Below are positions 34,305 through 43,220 of a stretch of 64,000 nucleotides of DNA, piece by piece. The DNA is from Streptomyces justiciae (GTDB lineage Bacteria; Actinomycetota; Actinomycetes; Streptomycetales; Streptomycetaceae). Where the stretch lies: the NCBI RefSeq assembly GCF_015163075.1, contig NZ_JADDXU010000005.1, positions 372,001-436,000 of the forward strand. Direction: 5' to 3'. The notes beneath the pieces are model-generated. The model saw only the letters and a program-made list of their open reading frames with translations. It was not told where the DNA came from and ran no database searches. How positions within the stretch are numbered: position 1 is the first letter of the stretch; the number at the start of each line of letters is the position of its first letter. Position numbers and translations under genes: made by a program.

Positions 34305-35586
34305 CGAGGTGACCCACGGGACTGATGTGGACGAGTCCCGTGTGAGAACCGGGCCGCGGCACGCGGCACCCAAGAAGCCGCTGTTCACCCGGTTCCACAT
34401 GCCGGCGGGCAAGGCGATAGCCCTGGCGGCGATGCCGACGGCGGTCCTCATGGGGATGGGGTTCACGCCGACGCTCGCCAACGCCGAGGACCAGCCCGCC
34501 GCCAAGAGTCTGACGGCGGACGAGTACAAGGACTGCGTCGCGGCCCTGGAGGACGGCGCGTCCGCGTCGGCCTCGCCGTCCGCGAGCGCGAGCGACTCCG
34601 ACGACAAGGCGACGCCGAGCCCTTCGGCCTCCGAGACGAAGGACGCGGGCTCCGGTTCCTCGGACTCCGGTTCCTCGGGCGGCGGTTCTTCGTCGGATTC
34701 AGGTTCCGACGACGAGGCCACGCCCACGCCGTCCCCGTCCGCCTCGAACGACGCGCAGTCGGGCTCGACGGCCACGCCCACGCCCTCGGCCTCCGAGAGC
34801 AGCGGCAATGTGCTGGACGAGATCGGCGACGCGATCACCGGGATCTTCACCGGCGGTGAGAGCGCGACTCCGTCCGCGAGCGCCAGCCCGACGCCGTCCG
34901 CGTCGGCCTCGGCGAGCGAGGACTCCAAGGACGACGCGGGCGACGCCGTCAAGGACACCACCGAGAAGGTCACCGACACGGTCGAGGACACCGTGAAGGA
35001 CACGACCGACTCGGCGACCAAGGCGGCCGAGGACACCACCGACGCGGTGAAGGAGGCGGCCGGAGAGGCCACCGCCAGCCCGTCGCCGTCGGCGAGCTCC
35101 AGCACCGACCCGGACGACTGCCCGGTCGCCACGGACGCGGAGGGCGGTGTCGACAACAAGGTGCCGCTGCCCGACGACCCGTGGTACCTGAACGCCAGCT
35201 CGCTGCTGCTGAAGGGCGCCTCCTACAAGGGCGTCGTCAAGGTGAAGACGGCCAACGGCACCGTCAAGAAGGTGCTGAAGTACGTCATCTCCGACGGCAC
35301 CGACATCGGCGACCTGCACCAGACGGTCAACGACGAGCAGTCCGGCAAGACGTACCACGTCCAGGCCGGCAAGGGCACGACGTCGACCATCCGCGACGGC
35401 GACACGGTGATGTACACGGAGTCGATCTCGGGCAACCTGCTGGGTCTGATCCCGATCACGTTCGACCCGGACAACCCGCCGCCGCTGGACATCCCGATCA
35501 TCTACTTCACCAAGGTGAAGGTCGTGCAGGCCGGCCAGTTCGGCGGCACCCTGCACGTGCCCGGGCTGCATCAGTACATCGACTGA
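34294..35586 (+). CDS. Secreted low-complexity Ser/Asp/Glu-rich protein with a folded C-terminal domain
   Basis: 430 residues from a GTG preceded by GGGAGG. A hydrophobic segment near 38-60 (AIALAAMPTAVLMGMGF) followed by TLANAED is a probable signal peptide with a long N-terminal extension. Residues ~85-265 are Ser/Pro/Asp/Glu-rich, with a Lys/Asp/Thr-rich amphipathic segment (KDTTEKVTDTVEDT). The last ~150 residues fold into a distinct domain (CPVATDAEGG, DDPWYLNAS). It may span the cell wall. It is the last gene of the DUF6230 operon; a strong terminator follows. Confidence 0.8.
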   Translation: MPADEVTHGTDVDESRVRTGPRHAAPKKPLFTRFHMPAGKAIALAAMPTAVLMGMGFTPTLANAEDQPAAKSLTADEYKDCVAALEDGASASASPSASASDSDDKATPSPSASETKDAGSGSSDSGSSGGGSSSDSGSDDEATPTPSPSASNDAQSGSTATPTPSASESSGNVLDEIGDAITGIFTGGESATPSASASPTPSASASASEDSKDDAGDAVKDTTEKVTDTVEDTVKDTTDSATKAAEDTTDAVKEAAGEATASPSPSASSSTDPDDCPVATDAEGGVDNKVPLPDDPWYLNASSLLLKGASYKGVVKVKTANGTVKKVLKYVISDGTDIGDLHQTVNDEQSGKTYHVQAGKGTTSTIRDGDTVMYTESISGNLLGLIPITFDPDNPPPLDIPIIYFTKVKVVQAGQFGGTLHVPGLHQYID

Positions 35587-35620
35587 GCGCCCCTGCAAGC
35601 CCGTTCGGGAGCCGCACAAG

Positions 35621-35659
35621 CGCTGAGGGCGCCCCCTGTCGCAGGGGGCGCCCTCAGCG
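35621..35659 (+). terminator. Strong terminator of the DUF6230 operon
   Basis: Perfect 18-bp arms (CGCTGAGGGCGCCCCCTG at 35621-35638 and its complement at 35642-35659) around a TCG loop. It lies 35 bp after the last stop codon of the operon. Confidence 0.88.
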
Positions 35660-35674
35660 TCGTACAGCGGCCTG

Positions 35675-35738
35675 TGCGGCCGTAGCGGATTCCCTACGGC
35701 CAGCGGGCCTCTGCGGCCGTAGCGGATTCCCTACGGCC
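35675..35738. repeat. Two near-identical tandem hairpins before pyk
   Basis: A 27-bp unit (TGCGGCCGTAGCGG, then ATTCCCTACGGCC) occurs at 35675-35701 and again at 35712-35738. Each copy folds through GGCCGTAG and CTACGGCC. They lie between convergent transcripts and probably act as extra terminators, chiefly for pyk reading leftwards. Confidence 0.65.
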
Positions 35739-35750
35739 GCACAATGGGCC

Positions 35751-37175
35751 TTACTTCTCCCCGCCCAGGTGGTGGACGCGGACCATGTTCGTGGTGCCGG
35801 GGACGCCGGGGGGCGAGCCGGCGGTGATGATGACGATGTCGCCCTCGCTGAAGCGGTTCAGCTTGGAGACCTCGCCGTCGACCAGGTCGACCATCTCGTC
35901 GGTGCTGTTCACGAACGGCACGACGTGCGACTCGACGCCCCAGCTGAGCGCCAGCTGGTTGCGGGTGCCCTCGTCGGTGGTGAAGGCGATGATGGGCTGC
36001 TCGGCGCGGTAGCGGCTCAGCCGGCGGGCGGTGTCACCGGACTTGGTGAAGGCGATGAGGCCCTTGCCGCCGAGGAAGTCGGCGATCTCGCAGGCGGCGC
36101 GGGCGACCGAACCACCCTGCGTACGCGGCTTCTTGCCCGGGACGAGCGGCTGGAGGCCCTTGGAGAGGAGCTCCTGCTCGGCCGCCTGGACGATCTTCGA
36201 CATCGTCTTGACGGTCTCGATCGGGTACGCGCCCACGGAGGACTCCGCCGACAGCATGACCGCGTCCGCGCCGTCCAGGATCGCGTTGGCCACGTCGGAG
36301 GCCTCGGCGCGGGTGGGACGGGAGTTGGTGATCATCGACTCCATCATCTGGGTCGCCACGATCACCGGCTTGGCGTTGCGGCGGCACAGCTCGATGAGCC
36401 GCTTCTGCACCATCGGGACCTTCTCGAGCGGGTATTCGACGGCGAGGTCGCCACGGGCGACCATCACGGCGTCGAACGCCATCACGACGGCCTCCATGTT
36501 CGCCACCGCCTGCGGCTTCTCCACCTTGGCGATGACGGGGACCCGGCGGCCCTCCTCGTCCATGACCTTGTGCACGTCCTGCACGTCGTTGGCGTCCCGG
36601 ACGAAGGACAGGGCGACCATGTCGCAGCCCATGCGCAGCGCGAAACGGAGGTCCTCGACGTCCTTCTCGGACAGCGCGGGCACGTTGACGGCCGCGCCGG
36701 GCAGGTTGATGCCCTTGTGGTCGGAGACGACACCGCCCTCGATGACGATCGTCTTGACCCGCGGGCCCTCGACGTCCAGGACCTTCAGCTCGACGTTGCC
36801 GTCGTTGATGAGGATCTGGTCGCCGCGCGAGACGTCGCCCGGCAGGCCCTTGTAGGTCGTCCCGCAGATGGACTTGTCACCCGGGACGTCCTCGGTGGTG
36901 ATGACGAACTCGTCACCACGCTCCAGCTCGACCGGGCCCTCGGCGAAGGTCTCGAGACGGATCTTCGGGCCCTGGAGGTCGGCGAGGACACCGATGGCCT
37001 TGCCGGTCTCCTTGGCCGCGGCACGGACGCGGTCGTACCGGCCCTGGTGCTCGGCGTGGCTGCCGTGGCTGAAGTTGAAGCGGGCCACGTTCATGCCGGC
37101 TTCGATCAGGGACACGAGCATTTCGTGGGAGTCGACCGCGGGGCCGAGAGTACAGACGATTTTCGAACGGCGCAT
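35751..37175 (-). CDS. pyk: Pyruvate kinase
   Basis: 474 residues, normal for a bacterial type II pyruvate kinase: MRRSKIVCTLGPAV at the start, FSHGSH, the active-site stretch IIAKVEKPQAVANM..., MVARGDLAVE, and ATQMMESMI, then the C-terminal domain (IAFTTDEGTRNQLAL). It converts phosphoenolpyruvate and ADP to pyruvate and ATP. It lies 82 bp downstream of ackA on the same strand, and pta is further upstream. S. coelicolor has two pyruvate kinases; by position this resembles SCO5423 (pyk2), from memory. Confidence 0.94.
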   Translation of the reverse strand: MRRSKIVCTLGPAVDSHEMLVSLIEAGMNVARFNFSHGSHAEHQGRYDRVRAAAKETGKAIGVLADLQGPKIRLETFAEGPVELERGDEFVITTEDVPGDKSICGTTYKGLPGDVSRGDQILINDGNVELKVLDVEGPRVKTIVIEGGVVSDHKGINLPGAAVNVPALSEKDVEDLRFALRMGCDMVALSFVRDANDVQDVHKVMDEEGRRVPVIAKVEKPQAVANMEAVVMAFDAVMVARGDLAVEYPLEKVPMVQKRLIELCRRNAKPVIVATQMMESMITNSRPTRAEASDVANAILDGADAVMLSAESSVGAYPIETVKTMSKIVQAAEQELLSKGLQPLVPGKKPRTQGGSVARAACEIADFLGGKGLIAFTKSGDTARRLSRYRAEQPIIAFTTDEGTRNQLALSWGVESHVVPFVNSTDEMVDLVDGEVSKLNRFSEGDIVIITAGSPPGVPGTTNMVRVHHLGGEK

Positions 37176-37257
37176 GGGGCGATCCTATCGGTTTGTTTCG
37201 CCGCGGAATATTCCGTCTGGCGGAAGATACAAATGGGCGGCAATGCGCTCAGGCGTG

Positions 37258-38472
37258 TTACTGCTGTGTATTACTTCCGACCAGTGCGTAGGTCTGAGTA
37301 GCGATCTCCAGTTCTTCGTCGGTCGGTATCACGGCGACGGCCACGCGCGCGTACTCCGGCGAGATCAGCCGCGGCCGGTCACTGCGTACGGCGTTCAGCT
37401 CGCCGTCCACCGCCAGGCCCAGCTCCTCCAGGCCCGCCACCGCAGCCTCCCGCACCGGACTCGCGTTTTCGCCGACTCCCGCTGTGAAGGCGACCGCGTC
37501 CACCCGGCCGAGCACGGCGTAATAGGCGCCGATGTACTTCTTCAAACGGTGAATGTAGATGTCGAAGGCGAGTTGCGCCTGTTCGTCACCCTCGTCCACC
37601 CGGCGGCGGATCTCGCGCATGTCGTTGTCGCCGCACAGCCCGATGAGACCGCTCTTCTTGTTGAGAAGAGTGTCGATCTCGTCGATGGACATTCCGCCAA
37701 CCCGCGCCAAATGGAAGATGACGGCAGGATCCAGGTCACCGGAACGCGTACCCATCACCAGTCCCTCCAAAGGCGTGAGCCCCATGGAGGTGTCCACGCA
37801 CCGGCCCCCTCGGACCGCCGAGGCCGAGGCTCCGTTCCCGAGGTGCAGCACGATGACGTTCACGTCCTCGGGCGCCTTGCCCAGCAGCTTCGCCGTCGCC
37901 CGGGAGACGTACGCGTGCGAGGTGCCGTGGAAGCCGTAGCGCCGCACGCGGTGCGCGTCGGCGGTCTCGGTGTCGATGGCGTAGCGGGCGGCCGACTCCG
38001 GCATCGTGGTGTGGAAGGCGGTGTCGAAGACGGCGACCTGCGGCAGGTCCGGGCGCAGTGCCTGGGCGGTGCGGAGGCCGGTGAGGTTGGCCGGGTTGTG
38101 CAGCGGGGCGACCGGGATCAGCCGTTCGATCTCGGCGAGCACGGCGTCGTCGACGACGGTCGGGGCGGTGAAGCTCTGCCCGCCGTGCACGACCCGGTGC
38201 CCGATGGCGGCCAGCTCGGGGGAGTCGAGCCCCAGCCCGTCCTTGGCCAGCTCCTCCGACACGGCCTTCAGCGCGGCCTCGTGGTCGCGGATCGGCCCCG
38301 TCCACTCGCGGGTGGTGTCGGACTCGACGTGGGTGTGCTTGAGCCGGGAGGTCTCCTCGCCGATCCGCTCGACGAGCCCCACGGCCAGCCGGCTGCTGTC
38401 GCTCATGTCGAGCAGCTGGTACTTCACCGACGAGGAGCCGGAGTTGAGGACGAGGACGCGGGACGAGCTCAC
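37258..38472 (-). CDS. ackA: Acetate kinase
   Basis: 404 residues from the GTG at 38472, which overlaps the pta stop by 4 nt. Family signatures are intact: NSGSSSVKYQLL, GHRVVHGG, FDTAFH, YGFHGTSH, VLHLGNGASA and TAGVGENA. It makes acetate and ATP from acetyl phosphate and ADP, completing the Pta-AckA route from acetyl-CoA. A continuous frame into pta is accidental; the GTGA junction defines the start. Confidence 0.95.
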   Translation of the reverse strand: MSSSRVLVLNSGSSSVKYQLLDMSDSSRLAVGLVERIGEETSRLKHTHVESDTTREWTGPIRDHEAALKAVSEELAKDGLGLDSPELAAIGHRVVHGGQSFTAPTVVDDAVLAEIERLIPVAPLHNPANLTGLRTAQALRPDLPQVAVFDTAFHTTMPESAARYAIDTETADAHRVRRYGFHGTSHAYVSRATAKLLGKAPEDVNVIVLHLGNGASASAVRGGRCVDTSMGLTPLEGLVMGTRSGDLDPAVIFHLARVGGMSIDEIDTLLNKKSGLIGLCGDNDMREIRRRVDEGDEQAQLAFDIYIHRLKKYIGAYYAVLGRVDAVAFTAGVGENASPVREAAVAGLEELGLAVDGELNAVRSDRPRLISPEYARVAVAVIPTDEELEIATQTYALVGSNTQQ

Positions 38473-40562
38473 TGGGCGGTTGCCTTCTCGGTCGGGGACT
38501 GGGCCTGGATCGCCGTGATGGCGACGGTGTTGACGATGTCCTGGACGAGCGCGCCCCGGGACAGGTCGTTGACCGGCTTGCGCAGGCCCTGGAGGACCGG
38601 GCCGACGGCGATCGCGCCGGCCGAACGCTGCACGGCCTTGTAGGTGTTGTTGCCGGTGTTGAGGTCGGGGAAGATCAACACGCTGGCCTGACCGGCGACT
38701 TCGGAGTCCGGCAGCTTGGTGGCGGCGACGGACGGCTCGACGGCGGCGTCGTACTGAATGGGCCCCTCGATCATCAGATCGGGCCGCCGCAGCCGCACCA
38801 GCTCCGTCGCCTCGCGCACCTTGTCGACGTCGGCGCCCGAGCCGGACGTACCCGTGGAGTACGACAGCATCGCGATCCGCGGCTCCACCCCGAACTGCTC
38901 GGCGGTCGCGGCCGACTGGATGGCGATGTCGGCCAGTTGCTCGGCGTTGGGGTCGGGGTTCACAGCGCAGTCGCCGTACACCAGCACCTTGTCGGCGAGG
39001 CACATGAAGAAGACGGACGAGACGATGTCGGCGTCCGGCTTGGTCTTGATGATCTCGAAGGCGGGCCGGATGGTCGCGGCGGTGGAGTGCACGGACCCGG
39101 ACACCATGCCGTCCGCGAGCCCCTCCTGGACCATCAGGGTCCCGAAGTAGTTCACATCGCTGACGACGTCGTACGCCAGCTCGACCGTGACGCCCTTGTG
39201 GGCGCGGAACCCGGCGTACTTCTCGGCGAAGGAGTCCCGCAGCTCCGAGGTGGCGGGGTCGATCAGCTGGGCGTCGCCCAGGTCGATGCCGAGGTCGGCG
39301 GCCTTCTTGCGGATCTGGTCCTCGGGGCCGAGCAGGGTCAGCTCGCAGACCCCGCGGCGCAGCAGCACCTCGGCGGCGTGCAGGACGCGGGCCTCGGTGC
39401 CCTCGGGCAGCACGACCCGGCGCTTGTCGGAGCGGGCCTGCTCCAGCAGCTTGTGCTCGAACATCATCGGCGTGACGCGGTCGCTGCTCGGCGCGGAGAC
39501 CCGCTTGAGCAGGTCGCCGGTGTCGACATGGCGCTCGAACAGACCGAGCGCGGTCTCCGCCTTCCGTGGCGTCACCGCGCTCAACTTCCCCTCCAGGGAG
39601 AAGAGTTGCTCGGCGGTGGGGAAGCTGTTGCCGGGCACAGAGAGGACCGGGGTGCCGGGGGCGAGGCGGGCGGCGAGGGTCAGGACGTCGTCGCTCGGCA
39701 CCTCGTCGAGGGTGAGCAGCACACCGGCGATCGGCGGGGTGCCGGCGCTGTGCGCGGCGAGCGAGCCGACGACCAGATCGGCCCGGTCGCCCGGTGTCAC
39801 GACCAGGCAGCCCGGGGTCAGGGCCTTGAGGAGGTTCGGCAGCATCGCCCCGCCGAACACGAAGTCCAGCGCGTCCCGGGCGAGCCCGGCGTCGTCGCCG
39901 AGGAGCACCCGGGCGTCGAGGGCGTGGGTGACCTGGGAGACGGTCGGCGCGGCGAGGGCGGGCTCGTCGGGCAGCACGTAACAGGGGACGGGCAGCCGGG
40001 AGGCGTCGAGACGCTCGGCTATGAGGTCGCGGTCCTCGCGGGCGACCCGGTTGGTGACCATCGCGAGGACGTCGCAGCCCAGGCCGTCGTAGGCGCGGTA
40101 GGCGTTGCGGGTCTCGGCGAGCACGGACTCGGCCGGCTGCTTGCGGCCGCCCACGACCGGGATGACCGAGGCGCCGAACTCGTTGGCGAGGCGGGCGTTG
40201 AGGTTGAGCTCGTCCGGGAGCTGGGTGTCGGCGAAGTCGGTGCCGAGGACGAGGACGACGTCGTAGTCCCGCGCGACGAGATGGAACCGGTCGACGAGCG
40301 TCGAGACCAGCTCGTCCGTGCCCTGTTCGGCCTGGAGGGCGGACGCCTCGTGGTAGTCCATGCCGTAGACCGTGGCCGGGTCCTGGGAGAGGCGGTAGCG
40401 GGCGCGCAGCAGCTCGAACAGGCGATCGGGGCTGTGATGCACGAGGGGCCGGAAGACACCCACCCGGTCGACCTGCCGGGTCAGGAGTTCCATGACCCCC
40501 AGCTCGACGACCTGGCGGCCGTCGCCGCGGTCGATACCGGTCACGTACACGCTGCGGGTCAC
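38469..40562 (-). CDS. pta: Phosphate acetyltransferase, long multidomain form
   Basis: 697 residues from the GTG at 40562, which follows GGAGAG with 5-nt spacing; an open frame upstream to 40673 lacks conserved sequence. The N-terminal BioD-like domain (VYVTGIDRGDGRQVV) and the DRTGG middle domain precede a C-terminal PTA_PTB catalytic domain (MSGSVHSTAATIRPAFEI, SVFFMC, YGDCAVNPDPNAEQLADIA). It interconverts acetyl-CoA and acetyl phosphate. It is translationally coupled to ackA. Divergent from pfkA; a tandem 23-bp repeat lies 50 bp upstream. Confidence 0.95.
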   Translation of the reverse strand: MTRSVYVTGIDRGDGRQVVELGVMELLTRQVDRVGVFRPLVHHSPDRLFELLRARYRLSQDPATVYGMDYHEASALQAEQGTDELVSTLVDRFHLVARDYDVVLVLGTDFADTQLPDELNLNARLANEFGASVIPVVGGRKQPAESVLAETRNAYRAYDGLGCDVLAMVTNRVAREDRDLIAERLDASRLPVPCYVLPDEPALAAPTVSQVTHALDARVLLGDDAGLARDALDFVFGGAMLPNLLKALTPGCLVVTPGDRADLVVGSLAAHSAGTPPIAGVLLTLDEVPSDDVLTLAARLAPGTPVLSVPGNSFPTAEQLFSLEGKLSAVTPRKAETALGLFERHVDTGDLLKRVSAPSSDRVTPMMFEHKLLEQARSDKRRVVLPEGTEARVLHAAEVLLRRGVCELTLLGPEDQIRKKAADLGIDLGDAQLIDPATSELRDSFAEKYAGFRAHKGVTVELAYDVVSDVNYFGTLMVQEGLADGMVSGSVHSTAATIRPAFEIIKTKPDADIVSSVFFMCLADKVLVYGDCAVNPDPNAEQLADIAIQSAATAEQFGVEPRIAMLSYSTGTSGSGADVDKVREATELVRLRRPDLMIEGPIQYDAAVEPSVAATKLPDSEVAGQASVLIFPDLNTGNNTYKAVQRSAGAIAVGPVLQGLRKPVNDLSRGALVQDIVNTVAITAIQAQSPTEKATAQ

Positions 40563-40611
40563 GCGTGCTCTCCAATCGCTGGGGCTCGGCGTCACTGCCA
40601 TGGCTGTCATA

Positions 40612-40658
40612 AAAATCGCCCACCGAGGTGAGCGGAAAATCGCCCACCGGTGTGAGCG
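40612..40658. repeat. Two tandem 23-bp near-identical repeats upstream of pta
   Basis: AAAATCGCCCACCG followed by a variable dinucleotide and GTGAGCG is found at 40612-40634 and 40636-40658 (two differences, 24-bp period). They sit in the 226-bp space between the divergent pta and pfkA starts and could be regulator-binding sites or part of the pta leader. Confidence 0.7.
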
Positions 40659-40666
40659 AAACCCTC

Positions 40667-40695
40667 TTGACAATACCTCTCGCGATGGTTAAGGC
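40667..40695 (+). promoter_or_regulatory. Probable pfkA promoter
   Basis: TTGACA at 40667-40672, then 17 bp and TAAGGC at 40690-40695, about 94 bp ahead of the pfkA start. The -35 is consensus; the -10 is weak. It is directly beside the tandem repeats. Confidence 0.4.
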
Positions 40696-40788
40696 GCCCG
40701 TCAAGACGGGATGCGGCAGCGCGCTGTGGGACGTGGAACAATCGGACAAGGCTCACCGGTATCAACAGCGAGCAGGAGACACAGCACG

Positions 40789-41814
40789 ATGCGCATCGGA
40801 GTTCTCACCGCAGGCGGCGACTGCCCTGGCCTGAACGCAGTGATCCGGTCGGTCGTGCACCGAGCGGTCACGCAGTACGGCGACGAGGTCATCGGCTTCG
40901 AGGACGGATACGCCGGCCTCCTGGACGGCCACTACCGCACCCTCGACCTGGACGCGGTGAGCGGCATCCTGGCCCGCGGCGGCACGATTCTGGGGTCGTC
41001 GAGGCTGGAGCGCGACCGCCTCCGCGAGGCCTGCGACAACGCCCCCGACATCGCCCGCGACTTCGGCATCGACGCGCTGATCCCGATCGGCGGCGAGGGC
41101 ACGCTGACGGCGGCCCGCATGCTGTCCGATGCCGGTCTGCCGGTGGTCGGCGTCCCGAAGACGATCGACAACGACATCTCGTCGACGGACCGGACCTTCG
41201 GCTTCGACACCGCGGTGGGCGTGGCCACGGAGGCCATGGACCGCCTGAAGACGACCGCCGAGTCCCACCAGCGCGTGATGGTCGTCGAGGTCATGGGCCG
41301 GCACGCGGGCTGGATCGCGCTGGAGTCCGGGATGGCGGCGGGCGCGCACGGCATCTGCCTGCCCGAGCGCCCCTTCGACCCGGCGGACCTCGTGAAGATG
41401 GTCGAGGAGCGCTTCGCCCGCGGCAAGAAGTTCGCGGTCATCTGTGTCGCCGAGGGCGCGCACCCCGCCGAGGGCTCGATGGACTACGGCAAGGGCGAGA
41501 TCGACCAGTTCGGCCACGAGCGCTTCCAGGGCATCGGTACGGCGCTGGCGTACGAGCTGGAGCGGCGCCTCGGCAAGGAGTCCAAGCCGGTCATCCTCGG
41601 CCACGTCCAGCGCGGTGGCGTACCGACGGCGTACGACCGTGTCCTCGCCACCCGCTTCGGCTGGCACGCGGTGGAGGCGGCGCACCGGGGTGAGTTCGGC
41701 CGTATGACGGCTCTCCGGGGGACGGACATCGTGATGGTGCCGCTGGCGGAGGCCGTGACCGAGCTGAAGACGGTGCCGAAGGACCGGATGGACGAGGCGG
41801 AGTCGGTCTTCTAG
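40789..41814 (+). CDS. pfkA: 6-phosphofructokinase, ATP-type of actinomycetes
   Basis: 341 residues from the ATG at 40789 (CAGGAG upstream). Motifs run from MRIGVLTAGGDCPGLNA at the start, through GGEGT at 101-105 and PKTIDNDI at 123-130, to MGRHAGWIAL. Residue 104 is Gly and 124 is Lys; this combination is known from ATP-dependent Streptomyces enzymes, whereas PPi-dependent enzymes have Asp104. It phosphorylates fructose 6-phosphate. It is divergent from pta-ackA, so lower and upper glycolysis genes share one control region. Confidence 0.95.
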   Translation: MRIGVLTAGGDCPGLNAVIRSVVHRAVTQYGDEVIGFEDGYAGLLDGHYRTLDLDAVSGILARGGTILGSSRLERDRLREACDNAPDIARDFGIDALIPIGGEGTLTAARMLSDAGLPVVGVPKTIDNDISSTDRTFGFDTAVGVATEAMDRLKTTAESHQRVMVVEVMGRHAGWIALESGMAAGAHGICLPERPFDPADLVKMVEERFARGKKFAVICVAEGAHPAEGSMDYGKGEIDQFGHERFQGIGTALAYELERRLGKESKPVILGHVQRGGVPTAYDRVLATRFGWHAVEAAHRGEFGRMTALRGTDIVMVPLAEAVTELKTVPKDRMDEAESVF

Positions 41815-41831
41815 GACGTTTCGCGGTCCGG

Positions 41832-42554
41832 CTAGCCGGTGATCTCCTGGACGTTCGTCCAGAAGTGATCGACGATCCGGTCGAGGAAGTCCTGACCGGA
41901 CGCGCTCGCGCCGTTGTCGCCGCCGCTGCCGCCCCAGCTGAGCGTGGCCACCATCTGCCCCTGGTACTGCCGGTGCAGCTCCTGGAGCGCGTCCTCCAGG
42001 AGTCGCCGGTCCAGGGGCACGAGTTTGGTGATGGGGCGGACGTAGGCCTGCCACCGCGTGGTGACCGCGCTGCGGAGGTGCTCGGCGAGGCGAGGCTCGC
42101 GCCCGGTGACGGTGACGAAGTCCGGCAGGTCGAGTTCGAGGAGCTCGGCGAGGGCGGCGGCCTGGCGTTCGGTGCCGCGCCAGTCGTTGTTCTCCTCCAT
42201 GCGCAGATAGGCGAGGATCTCCAGGCCCAGGGTGCGGGCGACGTCGTCGGGCGCGAGACCGCGGGTGATGCGGTGCTCGCGCAGGGTCCGAGGCCGCCCG
42301 ATGAGCTCACCCGGCGAACACCACAGCACGCCCGCGAGGGCGGTCAGCTCCGGGCTGGTCGGTGAGACCGTGCCGCGCTCCCAGGCGACCACGAGGTCCG
42401 GGGTGACGTACGGCATCCCGTACGAGGCCCGCATGCCGTAGGCGACATGCTCGGGCCCCATGTTGAGAGCGGTCCTGAGGCGACGGGCGGCGGGGGCGTT
42501 GAAGGGAGGGCCTGGCTGGTTCGGCAGAGCTGGGGGTCGGCGCACGGGGCACAA
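41832..42554 (-). CDS. XRE-type DNA-binding protein with two helix-turn-helix modules
   Basis: 240 residues. A first HTH-like module lies at about 22-85 (RRLRTALNMGPEHVAYGMRASYGMPYVTPDLVVAWERG) and a second at about 90-120 (LREHRITRGLAPDDVARTLGLEILAYLRMEEN). The last ~100 residues form a helical domain of unknown role (WQAYVRPITKLVPLD). It is convergent with pfkA, 17 bp apart. Targets are unknown. It marks the last gene before the accessory region. Confidence 0.85.
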   Translation of the reverse strand: MCPVRRPPALPNQPGPPFNAPAARRLRTALNMGPEHVAYGMRASYGMPYVTPDLVVAWERGTVSPTSPELTALAGVLWCSPGELIGRPRTLREHRITRGLAPDDVARTLGLEILAYLRMEENNDWRGTERQAAALAELLELDLPDFVTVTGREPRLAEHLRSAVTTRWQAYVRPITKLVPLDRRLLEDALQELHRQYQGQMVATLSWGGSGGDNGASASGQDFLDRIVDHFWTNVQEITG

Positions 42555-42706
42555 CGTAGGGGCGTGCGCCGGTGGTGACTACGGTCTGTTCGGCCAGGAT
42601 CACGGATTGTAGGAACGTACGGTTTCGGCCAGGGGTTCGGGTGTCTGGGGATCGACTGTCGGCGGGGTGGGGGTGGTGGTGAGGATGGCGCGGGAACGGC
42701 TTTCAT

Positions 42707-43189
42707 GTGCTCGACCAGGAGGGCGGCGGCTTCGTGTACGAGGTGAACGGCAAGGTAGAGGGGCATATTCGCGAGCGCTTGCTGGCGCCGAACTTCTGGC
42801 ACCTCGCGACGGTCGGCGCCGACGGAACGCCGCAGATCTCGCCCATGTGGGCGGATCTCGAAGGCGAGTACGTCATGGTCAACACGGCAATCGGACGCGT
42901 GAAGGAAGAGAACCTGCGGCGCAATCCCGCCGTCTCCCTCTCCCACCATGATCCGGAGAACCCTTACGACCGGGTGGAGATCCGGGGGCGGGTGGTGCGG
43001 TTCGTGGAGGGCGAGGAGGCGGAGCGGTCGATGGACCGGCTGACTCGGAAGTACATCGGGGAGGAGCGGTATCCGTGGCTGCTTCCTGGGGAGCGGCGGG
43101 TGATGTTGTTGATCGAGCCGGGGCGGGTGCGGAGGGTGGTGGGGGTGGAGCCGTTTCGGCGTGGGGTGTTGCCGGAGCAGGGTTCCTAG
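42707..43189 (+). CDS. PPOX-class F420-dependent flavin/deazaflavin oxidoreductase
   Basis: 160 residues if the GTG at 42707 is used; a GTG at 42734, 10 nt after GGAGGG, is equally good. The split-barrel motif LLAPNFWHLATVGADGTPQI, PMWADLEGEYVMVNTA, RNPAVSLSHHDPENPYDRVEIRG is typical of F420-binding PPOX enzymes in actinomycetes, which reduce or oxidise small substrates with F420. It precedes the first NLR gene by 31 bp; whether they are linked is unknown. Confidence 0.85.
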   Translation: MLDQEGGGFVYEVNGKVEGHIRERLLAPNFWHLATVGADGTPQISPMWADLEGEYVMVNTAIGRVKEENLRRNPAVSLSHHDPENPYDRVEIRGRVVRFVEGEEAERSMDRLTRKYIGEERYPWLLPGERRVMLLIEPGRVRRVVGVEPFRRGVLPEQGS

Positions 43190-43220
43190 CACGGGGCGCG
43201 CAGGCCGTACAGGGGGTGTG

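Noticed and set aside
34600..35100. Serine/aspartate-coding repetitive DNA as a possible mobile or CRISPR-like array
   Set aside because: Repeats are irregular and in frame with the secreted protein; they encode a low-complexity region.
37258..40749. A 1163-residue frame suggesting an acetate kinase fusion
   Set aside because: The N-terminal two thirds lie in a wrong frame of pta; a GTG start and 4-nt overlap define ackA separately.
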